Assembly (NCBI RefSeq): GCF_003290445.1
Contig: NZ_CP021781.1
Span: 1,922,001 to 1,986,000 of the forward strand
Origin: Francisella adeliensis
GTDB lineage: Bacteria > Pseudomonadota > Gammaproteobacteria > Francisellales > Francisellaceae
Direction: 5' to 3'
DNA length: 64,000 bases
Shown: positions 29,754 to 39,868 of the stretch, piece by piece
Layout: every line of letters starts with the position of its first letter
How positions within the stretch are numbered: position 1 is the first letter of the stretch
Notes under the pieces: model-generated
What the model was told of the DNA's origin: nothing
Database searches by the model: none
The model's input: the letters and a program-made list of their open reading frames with translations, nothing else
Made by a program: the position numbers and the translations under genes

Positions 29754-31970
29754 ATGCCACATATTAACAAGTACCTAGAATTAGAAGAAAAGGAATATAA
29801 AGTAGACGAATCTATTATAAGAAGTCTTCTTGATAATGATTCTTTAACTACTAAAGAGAGAATTATAGAATTATCTAATCTTGTAATTAAAAAATGTAAT
29901 CCACTTCAGAACTCCATGGAAAAATTTAAATTATCTTACTCAATGAATCTCCTTGATTCTGCAGTAGATCAAAAACATAAATGTGATGAAGCATTAAATA
30001 TCTTAAAACCAATGGTTACGTTTTTACATAATGAGCCATATACCCATCTAAACAAACTCGTTTTAGATGAAATAAATGGATTGGTTTTTAAGTGCTTAGA
30101 TGGTTGTAATACTTCACTAAGAACCATTTTAGAGTTATTGGTACATAATAAAACATCCTCTAATAATGGGACTCAAAAACTAAATTTAGAGACTAAAATA
30201 GTTCTGACTAAAAAAAGGATCATTCAAAATTGTATAAATGAAGTGATTCTAAAGAATAAATTTAATTTTATTGACATGTTTGGAATGAATGTACACTATG
30301 TAAACTCATGTTATAATCAAATTTGCAAGAATTATGGTTTGAAAGAAGTTTTTGATGGTTTTACTAGGCCTCAAGACTATCATAAAATAAAAGGAATATT
30401 AGATAGAGAAATAGAAAAATCTGCATTAATGGACGAATACCAATTTGCTAAAGCTTTCCAAGAGATGTTTTTTTCATTACTACCCAATGAAAAATATAAT
30501 AATGAAACTAGAGATGAGGGTTATGAAGCCCTTCAGGCAACTTTTGGAAACTCTCTTCCACTAATGTTATATGAATCTAATGTTAGTAATCATATTGATA
30601 TGGAAAGCCGAATTCTAGGATTAATCATTTATGTACTTAAAACTTATGGATATATAGCTAAAAGTGAATATTATTGTGAAAATGAGAAGTTGATAGTATT
30701 ACATGAAAATATATATCAAATTTCAACAATTTCTCAGGAGGATGACACTCTCTTATGGATGGGAAGAGAGGTTTTAAAACCTCTCAGTCTTAGTGAGCTC
30801 ATGACAAATTTAGTCAGCAATATAAAAATACTAGATGTAATGTCTAATTATTGTAATCATAAAGAAATTGCTTTATTAAATTTAGATTGTGACAAAATAA
30901 AAACACTGATTTCTTCTTATTATAAAACTGGTTTAACACATAAAAGACCACCGCCCTTCGTTTTAATATTAATCGCAGAATTAGATTATAAGCTTCCATC
31001 ACTTGAAATTACGGAATATTATCCAAGTTACGCACAATATCTCTATCAAAATAAAAACGGTAATCCATTGTATCTTGCAGCTCATACTATGTCATCAAGG
31101 ATATTTCACAATCTAGTCAAAAGTAATAGTTTTAAAATTAATGATTTGTTTGTATCTGAACCGAGTACCGGTAAAACAACTATGGAGTTGTGCCTCGAAC
31201 CTACTAGATCCAAGATTTTCTTAAAAATTTTGATTTTTGAACTCCTATATAAAAAAAATTGTAGAAAGATTATTATCGATCTAGTTGACAAGACTAAACA
31301 AGTACTTAAAAAAAGTTTTTTCGTACTTATACCCACTGAGGTTGCAAATGAATTCTTTGATAGAATAACTAATACCAACAAATGGATAAGTTCACCCATT
31401 AACCTTAATTTTACAAAGGCCTTCCGCTGGGATGATTATCAAGGATATATGATGCAATTAATCAATAAAAAATATAGTTCAAGAATTGAGATAATAAGCA
31501 CCATAAGTGATCCTAATCATATTTATTTTAATAGAACAACTGAAACAAGGCATCTAGCTGATCTCGAAGATTTACTAAAGCATCCTATCTATTATATCGC
31601 TACGACTAATGAAGAAGATATGAGATGGCTAAATAATAAATGGGATGATTATTTTAGTTTCAACAGGGATCCAAGGGAAATTACTTTTGGACACAAAAAA
31701 ATGCCGATTATATTGTTCTTTATATCAAATTATAACTTTCATAATCCTAGAACACAATATCATCTCTCACATAATGCTTTTGTATTTCAAGTTTGGTTAT
31801 CTATGTTTAATTCTATACAACATTATAGGGCTCTTGATCTCCTGAAGGATTATATGCATACGATAAATAAACATATATATCTCATTTCTGATAATAATCA
31901 GAGAAATAGAGTTGATAGCTTTTTAAAATATATTAATAATCTTGATGGAGTTATCGGATCTAGTGTATGA
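29754..31970 (+). CDS. Large island protein of unknown function (738 aa), ankyrin-like patch
   Basis: 738 residues without signal peptide or membrane helices. Most of the sequence is helical and not recognisable. Around residues 435-500 the stretch NKNGNPLYLAAHTMSSRIFHNLV resembles an ankyrin repeat, and a following ~35-residue unit may be a degenerate second one. Ankyrin repeats mediate protein contact and are frequent in secreted proteins of intracellular bacteria. ATG at 29754, own activator-box promoter. By context a candidate T6SS effector; unproven. Confidence 0.5.
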   Translation: MPHINKYLELEEKEYKVDESIIRSLLDNDSLTTKERIIELSNLVIKKCNPLQNSMEKFKLSYSMNLLDSAVDQKHKCDEALNILKPMVTFLHNEPYTHLNKLVLDEINGLVFKCLDGCNTSLRTILELLVHNKTSSNNGTQKLNLETKIVLTKKRIIQNCINEVILKNKFNFIDMFGMNVHYVNSCYNQICKNYGLKEVFDGFTRPQDYHKIKGILDREIEKSALMDEYQFAKAFQEMFFSLLPNEKYNNETRDEGYEALQATFGNSLPLMLYESNVSNHIDMESRILGLIIYVLKTYGYIAKSEYYCENEKLIVLHENIYQISTISQEDDTLLWMGREVLKPLSLSELMTNLVSNIKILDVMSNYCNHKEIALLNLDCDKIKTLISSYYKTGLTHKRPPPFVLILIAELDYKLPSLEITEYYPSYAQYLYQNKNGNPLYLAAHTMSSRIFHNLVKSNSFKINDLFVSEPSTGKTTMELCLEPTRSKIFLKILIFELLYKKNCRKIIIDLVDKTKQVLKKSFFVLIPTEVANEFFDRITNTNKWISSPINLNFTKAFRWDDYQGYMMQLINKKYSSRIEIISTISDPNHIYFNRTTETRHLADLEDLLKHPIYYIATTNEEDMRWLNNKWDDYFSFNRDPREITFGHKKMPIILFFISNYNFHNPRTQYHLSHNAFVFQVWLSMFNSIQHYRALDLLKDYMHTINKHIYLISDNNQRNRVDSFLKYINNLDGVIGSSV

Positions 31971-31989
31971 GTAATTTAGTGATCATTAT

Positions 31990-32853
31990 TTAAGATTCAA
32001 AAATAGTATAATATTTCCCCACGAGATAAGACAATTCTGATATTTTTTGACAGTTTAGTTTCTTTTTTATCTTACTAAGTTTAAACTCTATTGATTTCGT
32101 TGATAGATTCATGATAGTAGCAATTTCACTTGATGACTTCCCCTCAACCACCCAATGTAAAAGTTCTTTATTATTTTGTACAATTTCGCTAATACATCCG
32201 TATATATGTCTATCCTTTTCTAAAAGGAAGGATTGTATATCATGTAAGTTAATTATAAAACCATAAATATAGTTTTTATGAAATATCTTCATAGTTAAAT
32301 ACGTATATATTTTCTCATCAATCAAATACTTCTCATAAAAAGAACTCATGGTTAAACTTTCTTTTGTTTTTTGATCATTAGCCCTTATTTCTTCAGCATA
32401 TGCACTTGATGTAATATCAAAATCTGTTTTATTTAGGCTCTTAGAAAAGATAAACTCTCTATGAATGTCATTAGAATATGCGTATACCCCAAAAATATCT
32501 TTTATATAAACACCAACAGAAAGATTACTCATTAGTTCTTCTGCACCAACAATCTCATTTTTAACCATATCTAGATCTAAATTTTCAAGGGTGCAGTGAA
32601 AAAATTTTTTTTCTTGTTCTATCAGTTTCATTTTCAAGAATAAATCATTAGAATCTTTGGAGCACTCTAAATATTGAACGTCATTATTCAGTGAAGAAAA
32701 ATCCAATTGATTTTCAATATCTCTTTCATTCAAGTTTAAATTCTCAAAATTAGAGTTCACATAAACTATTTTATACTTATCATCACATATAAAATAAGGA
32801 ATCTCTAATTTATCCAATACGCTTATATATTTTGTTATATAATGATGATTCAA
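31990..32853 (-). CDS. PAS-LuxR transcription regulator 2, last gene of T6SS operon
   Basis: 287 residues with the same layout as the regulator at 28771-29619: PAS-like regions around 10-85 and 105-210, and a GerE-type helix-turn-helix at the C-terminus (LLHWVVEGKSSSEIATIMNL, KSIEFKLSKIKKKL). The start appears to be TTG at 32853, with GGGGGG about 7 bases before it. It follows vgrG by 48 bases on the same strand and has no box promoter of its own, so it is probably expressed from the T6SS promoter 14 kb upstream, giving positive feedback if it activates that promoter. Confidence 0.8.
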   Translation of the reverse strand: MNHHYITKYISVLDKLEIPYFICDDKYKIVYVNSNFENLNLNERDIENQLDFSSLNNDVQYLECSKDSNDLFLKMKLIEQEKKFFHCTLENLDLDMVKNEIVGAEELMSNLSVGVYIKDIFGVYAYSNDIHREFIFSKSLNKTDFDITSSAYAEEIRANDQKTKESLTMSSFYEKYLIDEKIYTYLTMKIFHKNYIYGFIINLHDIQSFLLEKDRHIYGCISEIVQNNKELLHWVVEGKSSSEIATIMNLSTKSIEFKLSKIKKKLNCQKISELSYLVGKYYTIFES

Positions 32854-32901
32854 AGCTTAACCCCCCATCAAGCAGCAATATATCATACATTATATCATTA
32901 A

Positions 32902-33255
32902 CTAGCCTATATTCACATTTGAAGAATTAATAGATACTTCTGCTGAGCCCTGAATTTCAGCATTAGATGATTTAACAGATACAGAAGAACCTTTTATTTC
33001 TATTTTATCTGCATCTAAAATTATATTACTAGCCTTTAAGCTAATATCACCTTCATTTATCGATACTTCAGACTTAGTATTTTTAATATAAATAGAGTTA
33101 TTTTTGCTATTTATTTGTAAAAGTATCTTCTCTGTTTTCACAGAAAAAATATCTTGATCAGCATCTAATAAAACTGTTATGCTAGTCTTATCTTTTTGAG
33201 CCTGGAGGTTTATTCCATTCTCATTACATTCTATTAAGTGATTTACTTCTGACAT
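32902..33255 (-). CDS. vgrG: Short VgrG spike protein (TssI)
   Basis: 117 residues with regular alternation of short polar and beta-branched residues and repeats such as IEIKGSSVSVKSSNAEIQGSAEVSI, typical of a trimeric beta-helix needle. FPI VgrG is also a short gp5-like spike lacking the gp27 domain found in canonical VgrG; this one is shorter still. It would form the tip of the T6SS tube, capped by the PAAR-like protein encoded directly upstream. ATG start, 12 bases after the PAAR gene. Confidence 0.72.
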   Translation of the reverse strand: MSEVNHLIECNENGINLQAQKDKTSITVLLDADQDIFSVKTEKILLQINSKNNSIYIKNTKSEVSINEGDISLKASNIILDADKIEIKGSSVSVKSSNAEIQGSAEVSINSSNVNIG

Positions 33256-33267
33256 GTGAAACCCTTA

Positions 33268-33657
33268 TTATTTTAATTTACATATAGACTGAATGGGGTT
33301 GTTTATGCTTATAATCCCCTGCCAAGCACAGTTTACCTTGCACTCTGATGTTAACGCTGGTATTTTATTTAGCCTTACTTTTGTTGATCCTGGAACCCAT
33401 GGAGCCACTATGTTTGGTATGCATGGCTGAGGAGTAAAAACTCCTAACGCAGCAGATGTAGCTGCAATAACTTGAGGGTTTGTTGGGCTAGAGCACAACC
33501 CGAAAGTTAGTATATTTACTATAGGCTCCTTATCTTCTACTGAAGCAATAGGAAGCTTCTTTACTTTCGATGTTAAATTTGAAGATACAATCAATGAAGC
33601 TGGTGTAGCTCCAAATGTGCAGTTACATATAGCACCACTAACAACTAATTCAGACAT
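33268..33657 (-). CDS. PAAR-like spike tip protein (IglG position)
   Basis: 129 residues. The beginning SGAICNCTFGATPASL and the multiple cysteines and Gly/Pro turns match DUF4280-type PAAR-like proteins, which sharpen the VgrG spike. In the FPI the PAAR-like role belongs to IglG. There is no effector extension beyond the core fold. It sits between dotU and vgrG in the T6SS operon with an ATG start. Confidence 0.75.
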   Translation of the reverse strand: MSELVVSGAICNCTFGATPASLIVSSNLTSKVKKLPIASVEDKEPIVNILTFGLCSSPTNPQVIAATSAALGVFTPQPCIPNIVAPWVPGSTKVRLNKIPALTSECKVNCAWQGIISINNPIQSICKLK

Positions 33658-33667
33658 AGTTTACCCC

Positions 33668-34261
33668 TTAAAAGCGTATATATTGTATTATCAAGAAAGA
33701 TAAAGAAAAAAATAAAGCGGGTATAATAATATGGCTACCAAATAAAGGATAAGGTGTTTTGCGAGTGCCTCCATTTATCTTTTTGATAGGTGATTGATTA
33801 CTAATATACGCTTTTAGTATAACTTTTAATTTTTTCATATAAATAGTCTTCTTATGGCTTTCATTAGGCTCATAACAACCTCTAAAACCATTTTTCAACA
33901 AGAAGTAATATATAAATACTGTTTTGATTGAAGGCATATCTTTTGATATTAAAACATCAATATAATCATAAAACTCACTACCTGCATTTGAGATTCCAAA
34001 TAATGATAGCTGAATGGGCGTATATATATAATTTTTTTCTAGTGAAATTAAACCAAGTTTTTCATCACAATATGCTGTTAATGCAAAAGTTATTAAATGA
34101 GATGCATTGCTACTACTATCATCTTCGTCTTCTGTTAACGCAGCTTGTAGGTTTTCAATATTAAGCTTTGTTTTTATAAAAATATTATATACATCATCAT
34201 GACTATTTGGCTTAAAATTATCTATATCATCGATAATACTATAAAACATGAATTCCCACAT
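33668..34261 (-). CDS. dotU: DotU/TssL inner-membrane anchor
   Basis: 197 residues: a cytoplasmic helical domain (about 1-165) with ALTAYCDEKLGL, matching the TssL/DotU family, and a single C-terminal membrane helix GSHIIIPALFFSLSFLIIQY. It joins TssM/PdpB and TssJ/IglE in the T6SS membrane complex. I use ATG 34261, which has GGAGGGG just before it, instead of an upstream TTG. The start lies 1 base after the iglE stop. Confidence 0.85.
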   Translation of the reverse strand: MWEFMFYSIIDDIDNFKPNSHDDVYNIFIKTKLNIENLQAALTEDEDDSSSNASHLITFALTAYCDEKLGLISLEKNYIYTPIQLSLFGISNAGSEFYDYIDVLISKDMPSIKTVFIYYFLLKNGFRGCYEPNESHKKTIYMKKLKVILKAYISNQSPIKKINGGTRKTPYPLFGSHIIIPALFFSLSFLIIQYIRF

Positions 34262-34262
34262 A

Positions 34263-34682
34263 TTACCCCTCCTCACGATCAACAGTTATTTTTTCTTTAT
34301 ATATTAAAAACTTATACTTTTTCAAAAAAGGTTTAGAAAAATAAAACTTCCATTGCATAGTACTACTACCAGCACTTCTAACCAAAAAGAAAAAACTTAA
34401 TGAACTTATATTTTCTGTATCTAAATCTTCTATAGAAAAATTTCTTGAAGGGAAAAGAGTATATCTCATATATGAATTAGGGTCTGCAACCATTCTTTTC
34501 TGCAATTCCTCAGGAGTCATATTTTGGAACTCATTAGGCATCATATTCTCTTTTATAACTAAAATAAACGCACCTGAATCATTTACCATTCCAGGAAGAT
34601 TAACTTCAACTTGTGATCTGTTAGTTGAACATGAACTTAATAAAAAAATTATTAACGTAATTACTATCCATTTTTTATTCAT
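34263..34682 (-). CDS. iglE: IglE/TssJ outer-membrane lipoprotein
   Basis: 139 residues. A short positively charged start (MNKKW) is followed by a hydrophobic stretch and the lipobox LLSSC, so the mature protein is lipidated at Cys of about position 18. The rest is beta-rich, as in TssJ/IglE. In the FPI IglE is the outer-membrane lipoprotein that contacts PdpB. ATG 34682, preceded by GGAG at 7 bases, is preferred over the longer in-frame start, which would put ten residues before the signal peptide. It overlaps the preceding gene by 8 bases. Confidence 0.82.
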   Translation of the reverse strand: MNKKWIVITLIIFLLSSCSTNRSQVEVNLPGMVNDSGAFILVIKENMMPNEFQNMTPEELQKRMVADPNSYMRYTLFPSRNFSIEDLDTENISSLSFFFLVRSAGSSTMQWKFYFSKPFLKKYKFLIYKEKITVDREEG

Positions 34683-35448
34683 ATAATATCTCCGACAATG
34701 TTCCACCATCAATAAATGTATTTTTATCCAACTTACTTCCTAGTGGTAATCTTAAAGGACCAAAACTAAGATTTACTTTAATGTTTTTAAATTCAACGAG
34801 CCGTGAAGTCGAAATACATTCCAATTCTTCCTTTAGAGTTTTAATAACATATTCTTTTTTACTATCAAGGTATTCATTCATGAATACCTTCACATTTCCA
34901 CACACAAAATTCTTATTAATTTCTTTTTGTAAAAAAATCTTCTGAATACTTTTGCGTTGTCCTAGTTTATAATTCATATTCACTGTCTTATTATAAAGAC
35001 TACAAACAACATGAAATGAAGATAATGCTTTTTGTATACGATATTCTATATATTTTAGTGAACCATTATTTTTTTCAATTTCTAACATGTATAACGAACC
35101 ATCATTATATATTCTGTTTGTAGGTGTTAGACTTGGATGAAGAGAGAAGTTGTATATTGAAAACCATAATGTCCATATATCTCTAGATAATTGCTTGCTA
35201 TTCTGAGCTATTTTTTCCATTATTTCTTGGAGATCGTGAATTTGGTTTGTTTCACCTACTATAAAAGTGGCATTAATATCTACATAAATAATTTTATCAT
35301 CTTTATTTGCAGTTATTTTTTTTATGAATTGATTGCTAGTGTCATAGTTAAAACATATATCATAAACAATCTCATAAGAAGGATATTTTTCTTGCAAATA
35401 TAAAATGCAATAATAGTAGCTTGTAGGGTAATTATATATATCATACAT
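34675..35448 (-). CDS. TssG-like baseplate protein
   Basis: 257 residues. It follows a TssF-like gene directly (as tssG follows tssF in other systems), and its C-terminal GPLRLPLGSKLDKNTFIDG resembles the beta-rich, glycine-containing end of TssG. The N-terminal half is aromatic-rich and not diagnostic. TssG pairs with TssF to form baseplate wedges. The call rests mainly on position; I cannot match it with confidence to a particular igl gene. Confidence 0.5.
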   Translation of the reverse strand: MYDIYNYPTSYYYCILYLQEKYPSYEIVYDICFNYDTSNQFIKKITANKDDKIIYVDINATFIVGETNQIHDLQEIMEKIAQNSKQLSRDIWTLWFSIYNFSLHPSLTPTNRIYNDGSLYMLEIEKNNGSLKYIEYRIQKALSSFHVVCSLYNKTVNMNYKLGQRKSIQKIFLQKEINKNFVCGNVKVFMNEYLDSKKEYVIKTLKEELECISTSRLVEFKNIKVNLSFGPLRLPLGSKLDKNTFIDGGTLSEILYE

Positions 35449-35449
35449 A

Positions 35450-36817
35450 TTAAAAAATCACCTTTAAATCAAAGTCAAAAAAAGGAATATTATGTAAAAT
35501 AAACTCTTTGACCTGTGAAACGTAATAATTAATCCATACTTTGTCCATATGGTTCATGCAATTAAACTCTAAAAAAATAAGATTATCTTCAACCTTTGAT
35601 GACCTAAATAGAGGCTTTACTTTATTGCAACTAAATTTATCAAAAAAACCTAATAAGTTTAACCACGATGAACTTGTCCACTTAAAAATATCATGAGCCT
35701 TCAGTATAGTACTTAAAGACTCTATGTTTTTTATATTAACAGTATCCTCACTTACTTGAATGAAGCTTGAAAATCTCATCTTATACAAAGATACATTTTT
35801 CTCGTACCATACAGCATCGTAGTTTGCTATATCACCATTCAGTGACAATATATTATTAACAAATAAGTGAGCAACAACTGACTTATTCATATATGGTGCA
35901 ATTGAGTTTAGCTCAAACCCAATCTTACCCCCCTTATATATTGTTTTATAAGATGTTGGGTCAAGTACATTTTTTTCAATCATTATGCACCTTAACTCTT
36001 CTGTCGTATAGTTAGTTTCTTTCTCTAAGTCGAACCAATACCTTTCTTGATGGCCGTCAATATAAATAGATAATGATTTTTCAAAGTTATAATTGATCAT
36101 TGGTAGCAAATTTGTAATAAATGCTTGTCTTAATTCAAAAACAGAAATATCCATTAATTGATTAGATATCAATAACTCAATTCTCTCAAAACTATTTTCT
36201 TCAAATGAAGATAGGTTGACACTTAGTTTGAATTGAAGCTTTGGATCGGACATATTGTTTTTTATTTGAGTATTTTTTTTAAATGGATAGCTATTACCAA
36301 AATCAATAGTAACGTCCTTTTCTACTATCCTCTTATCTGAAAGATGCGCACGTATTTTGGCATATTTGGAAATATTTTGATATATATATATGGCTCTCTT
36401 AATGTCTAACTTAGGGTGAAACCAAAACTCAAGAATACCGTTATTTATTTCAAAATCACCGTGAATATTCTTGAAATTTAATTTTTGGAGATTCACGGAT
36501 TGGAATTCAATCTCTGTTATTTCACAAGGCATAAGAGTAATCTCTTTTGCGCAATATAAAATTCTACTAGAATTGTCATTAAAATATAGTTCTTGAAACT
36601 GATCTATATGTTGATCATCTTTATAAAATTTTATATCCTCAACCTTGACAAATACTCCATGAAAGCTAGGTGCTACCAACCCATTAAAATAGTCATAAAT
36701 TTTTGATTTATATATTTCTTCAGCATAAGCTATGAAATTTTCTTCTGCTCCTACTTTCCATTCCCTTAATATATCAATTAACCTCTGCTGGTAGTTTTCA
36801 TTATTATTCGGCTTCAT
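35450..36817 (-). CDS. TssF/IglH-like baseplate protein
   Basis: 455 residues, soluble, beta-rich. It has the TssF-like opening in which a helical N-terminus leads into a conserved beta region (GLVAPSFHGVFVKV at about 46-60). IglH is the TssF counterpart in the FPI. It lies immediately after pdpB, overlapping it by 14 bases, and 1 base before the TssG-like gene. Length is within the family range for Francisella. Homology is weak by eye; context carries much of the call. Confidence 0.55.
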   Translation of the reverse strand: MKPNNNENYQQRLIDILREWKVGAEENFIAYAEEIYKSKIYDYFNGLVAPSFHGVFVKVEDIKFYKDDQHIDQFQELYFNDNSSRILYCAKEITLMPCEITEIEFQSVNLQKLNFKNIHGDFEINNGILEFWFHPKLDIKRAIYIYQNISKYAKIRAHLSDKRIVEKDVTIDFGNSYPFKKNTQIKNNMSDPKLQFKLSVNLSSFEENSFERIELLISNQLMDISVFELRQAFITNLLPMINYNFEKSLSIYIDGHQERYWFDLEKETNYTTEELRCIMIEKNVLDPTSYKTIYKGGKIGFELNSIAPYMNKSVVAHLFVNNILSLNGDIANYDAVWYEKNVSLYKMRFSSFIQVSEDTVNIKNIESLSTILKAHDIFKWTSSSWLNLLGFFDKFSCNKVKPLFRSSKVEDNLIFLEFNCMNHMDKVWINYYVSQVKEFILHNIPFFDFDLKVIF

Positions 36818-39800
36818 TAACTTCCTCCTTAGTTAATAGTAACGGTGCCTCAAAACTTACCAAATAACTCGATCTCATGTTTTCCCCAAACACCCAAGAA
36901 TATATATGTTTTTGTTCGTTCACTTTAGCAACAGACAAGAGCCGGAATATACTCCAATTTTCATTAAAACTTATACTTTTTTCCTGATTATAATTAGAAT
37001 CCAACAACTCAATTTTTGCAACATTTGCATGCCACCAGTCAAGTTTAAACTTAGAATAAATATGATCAACCCCAAAGCCATACAGGCTATCATTATTGAT
37101 ATCTAACTTACTATAATAAACATTTATATCACTACTATTTGAATTCTTTACAAACTCTGATATTAATGGGCCATGTGTTTTTATACTTAACTCTAACGGC
37201 TTTAGTTTCCCGCTACGTTGAAAAAAATAACTTCTTAAGTTTTCTATCCTAAAATATTGCTCCGAATATTCTAACCCAGAGATTTCTCCTATGTTTTTAA
37301 GAAAGTTCAACTCTGGTTTTATCTGCTTTATTTTTTCAACATAAACCCCATTATTACCTAATAATTCAATAAGATAATTTATTTTCATATTTTTCTTTGA
37401 CTCTATGGTGAATGGGAAAAAATCATATAACTCTTGATATATCCATTTCACATTCATTACCCAGTATGAATCAACCCTATGTTTTATAATATCTATATAA
37501 ATTCTTTCATAGTTTTTTATAGGAGAATATATCAATTCTTTTACATTTTTATTAAGCTTTATTTCTTTGCTGTATTTATCAAACTCTTCAATCAATCTTT
37601 GTTGATTAGTCTTATAACCTCTTTCTATATGCTCATTGCTTAGAGATGCTTTTTCTAGATACCTAACTTCTTGTGAAACTATTTGTTTGTACCCATCGAT
37701 ATTTTTCTTAAGTATTTTTAGAGATTTAATATCCTCTAAGATATTTTTATTCTCTGCAAATAAGCTTAAATTATCTATCACATATGAAAGTTTTTTTTGA
37801 AAATTCCCTGTTTTTAAAACAAGCTGTAATTTTTTAACACTGTTATAATCATAATTAGAGTAGAAACTATCAACCTTATAAATAAGCGATAAATTATATC
37901 TAACATAGTTAGATATATAAAAATCTAAGTTTTTTGCAAAATATAACCTCAACAATTTAGATAGCTCAGGAGAATATTTATCCACGCTCTCTGAGACTCC
38001 TATGAATTTCATATAAGCATGGCTTACTGTAGAATTATAGTTTACTTTCGAATAGTATTTACCTTTCTCTTTAAAAAAAATAAAAGGGATACTCTTTTTT
38101 TCTAAAACAATACTATTTATTTTCTTTATAAGAGGTGCTTTATCTATAAGTGAAATATATCCAAGATCTCTATATGCCTCTTCTATGTAAGCGTTAAATA
38201 AATATAAAGAACTAGCTCTTCTTATTTTTGGTAACAGCAACCTTATATCTAAAATAGCTGCAACATTAACCAGCAAATTAAATTCTTTATGTGTCAGTGC
38301 TAAATTTTTTCTCAACAACATCTGCTCTGATATTTCATGTAATTGCTGACACCCTAAGTCATCATTAGTATTCTTTGATAAGGTATTCACTAACAATAAG
38401 AAAAGTATATTTCTATAAAATTCTTTATCCACAGCACGTTGTTCGGGGGTTGAAATAAATTTATTGGCTTTTTTTATAACCTTATCAATATCGAGTTTAA
38501 AATCATATTTATCGATATCAAAATGTGATGGCTTATATTTACAACGCGCGATTGGCTCAACCTCATCCCAAACAACTAGAGTCGGTATATCTAAAGAAGT
38601 TAAACTGCTCCATGAAACAATACCTAATGGAAAATTAGAATTTAAGTATTCAAAATGCGATTTGCTTTGAATATTTAATAGAGAAAACTCTTCAATTAAT
38701 GAGTTAGTTTGGTAAGCTTTTTCCTTTATTCTATTATCTAATATATATTCTTTCCAAGCACTCTTATAATCTACACTATGATTTCTAAAAGGAGTTATAA
38801 TCTTTGAAAAAGAGATTTTATTATTTATGTCTAAAAAGAAATTATCCAAATCACTAAGATTGACTTTTTCCTTCAATGTGCCAGATTGATTAACTTCTGT
38901 TAATATTTTATTTTTATAAAAAAATACATAATAAGTTGGTAGCAGCATAGTAATTGTAAATAAAATAATGCCTATGAAACGGTATTTTAATACTTTTGAA
39001 TGTGAGTAACTCCTATTTATAGTATCTTTATTAATATACTGAGATTTTTTATCCTCATCTCTTAATAAATAAAAACCTTTAAACTTAATGCAATAAGGAT
39101 TTTTATTTAAGACATGCAGTTTATTAGAAACCTCTAATAATTTTCCAATAAAACAATGTAAGTCTATAATTTCTTTAGGCGTTAAGGATTCTTTTAATAG
39201 AGAGTTACAAGTATTATCCATATTGAATAGATCTTTAAAAAACAAATCGCTTGGAAGAACATTATCCCAATACATTGGATATTCATTAATTTTACATAAC
39301 TTTTCCCAAGCCATTGCTCCTTGTGTTGCTTTATCATATGTGAACATAAAATTACTATATAACTTATGGGAAAAATACTTTTTGAGTACTCTAAACAGCT
39401 CTAAGCACTCTTGAAAAAAACTTTCTTCTAAATCCTTTTCATATGTAGCAATATCTATCTTAAAAAGAATATTATTTATTCTGCCTTTAGAAAATTTTTT
39501 TAAAAACTTTCTAATTTCTTTATATGTAAATTTTTCTTTAGATAAGTAATTTATGTTTATACTACAAATAATAGATTTATCTATGAGTCTTATTTTTATA
39601 GCAGCTTCATTACTTTCATCTAAATAATTTTCTACCACTAGCTTTTTGGTTAAAAACCTATATTTAAGCCTATATCTTAACGGCAGACTTTTTATAAAAG
39701 TACGATAAGTTAGGTGAAGTTTATTTATTGCAAATATAGATATAAGCATTCTACTAATAAAATTTGACTGTTTACTTTTAAAACAAAACATCGCATATTT

Positions 39801-39866
39801 CTTTAAAAGAAAGAAAGAAATCACTAATACAGGTAAAAAATACAACATATATATATAGCTCATCAT
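36804..39866 (-). CDS. pdpB: PdpB/IcmF (TssM) membrane complex protein
   Basis: 1020 residues. Two membrane segments define the family: one at the N-terminus (MLYFLPVLVISFFLLKKYAM, residues 8-27) and one at about 295-315 (FIGIILFTITMLLPTYYVFF), followed by a long periplasmic region with helical and beta C-terminal domains. PdpB (1093 residues in the FPI) spans the inner membrane and binds DotU and IglE. No Walker A motif is seen in the cytoplasmic loop, which agrees with the FPI type. It follows the hub gene by 2 bases. Confidence 0.85.
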   Translation of the reverse strand: MMSYIYMLYFLPVLVISFFLLKKYAMFCFKSKQSNFISRMLISIFAINKLHLTYRTFIKSLPLRYRLKYRFLTKKLVVENYLDESNEAAIKIRLIDKSIICSININYLSKEKFTYKEIRKFLKKFSKGRINNILFKIDIATYEKDLEESFFQECLELFRVLKKYFSHKLYSNFMFTYDKATQGAMAWEKLCKINEYPMYWDNVLPSDLFFKDLFNMDNTCNSLLKESLTPKEIIDLHCFIGKLLEVSNKLHVLNKNPYCIKFKGFYLLRDEDKKSQYINKDTINRSYSHSKVLKYRFIGIILFTITMLLPTYYVFFYKNKILTEVNQSGTLKEKVNLSDLDNFFLDINNKISFSKIITPFRNHSVDYKSAWKEYILDNRIKEKAYQTNSLIEEFSLLNIQSKSHFEYLNSNFPLGIVSWSSLTSLDIPTLVVWDEVEPIARCKYKPSHFDIDKYDFKLDIDKVIKKANKFISTPEQRAVDKEFYRNILFLLLVNTLSKNTNDDLGCQQLHEISEQMLLRKNLALTHKEFNLLVNVAAILDIRLLLPKIRRASSLYLFNAYIEEAYRDLGYISLIDKAPLIKKINSIVLEKKSIPFIFFKEKGKYYSKVNYNSTVSHAYMKFIGVSESVDKYSPELSKLLRLYFAKNLDFYISNYVRYNLSLIYKVDSFYSNYDYNSVKKLQLVLKTGNFQKKLSYVIDNLSLFAENKNILEDIKSLKILKKNIDGYKQIVSQEVRYLEKASLSNEHIERGYKTNQQRLIEEFDKYSKEIKLNKNVKELIYSPIKNYERIYIDIIKHRVDSYWVMNVKWIYQELYDFFPFTIESKKNMKINYLIELLGNNGVYVEKIKQIKPELNFLKNIGEISGLEYSEQYFRIENLRSYFFQRSGKLKPLELSIKTHGPLISEFVKNSNSSDINVYYSKLDINNDSLYGFGVDHIYSKFKLDWWHANVAKIELLDSNYNQEKSISFNENWSIFRLLSVAKVNEQKHIYSWVFGENMRSSYLVSFEAPLLLTKEEVNEAE

Positions 39867-39868
39867 AA

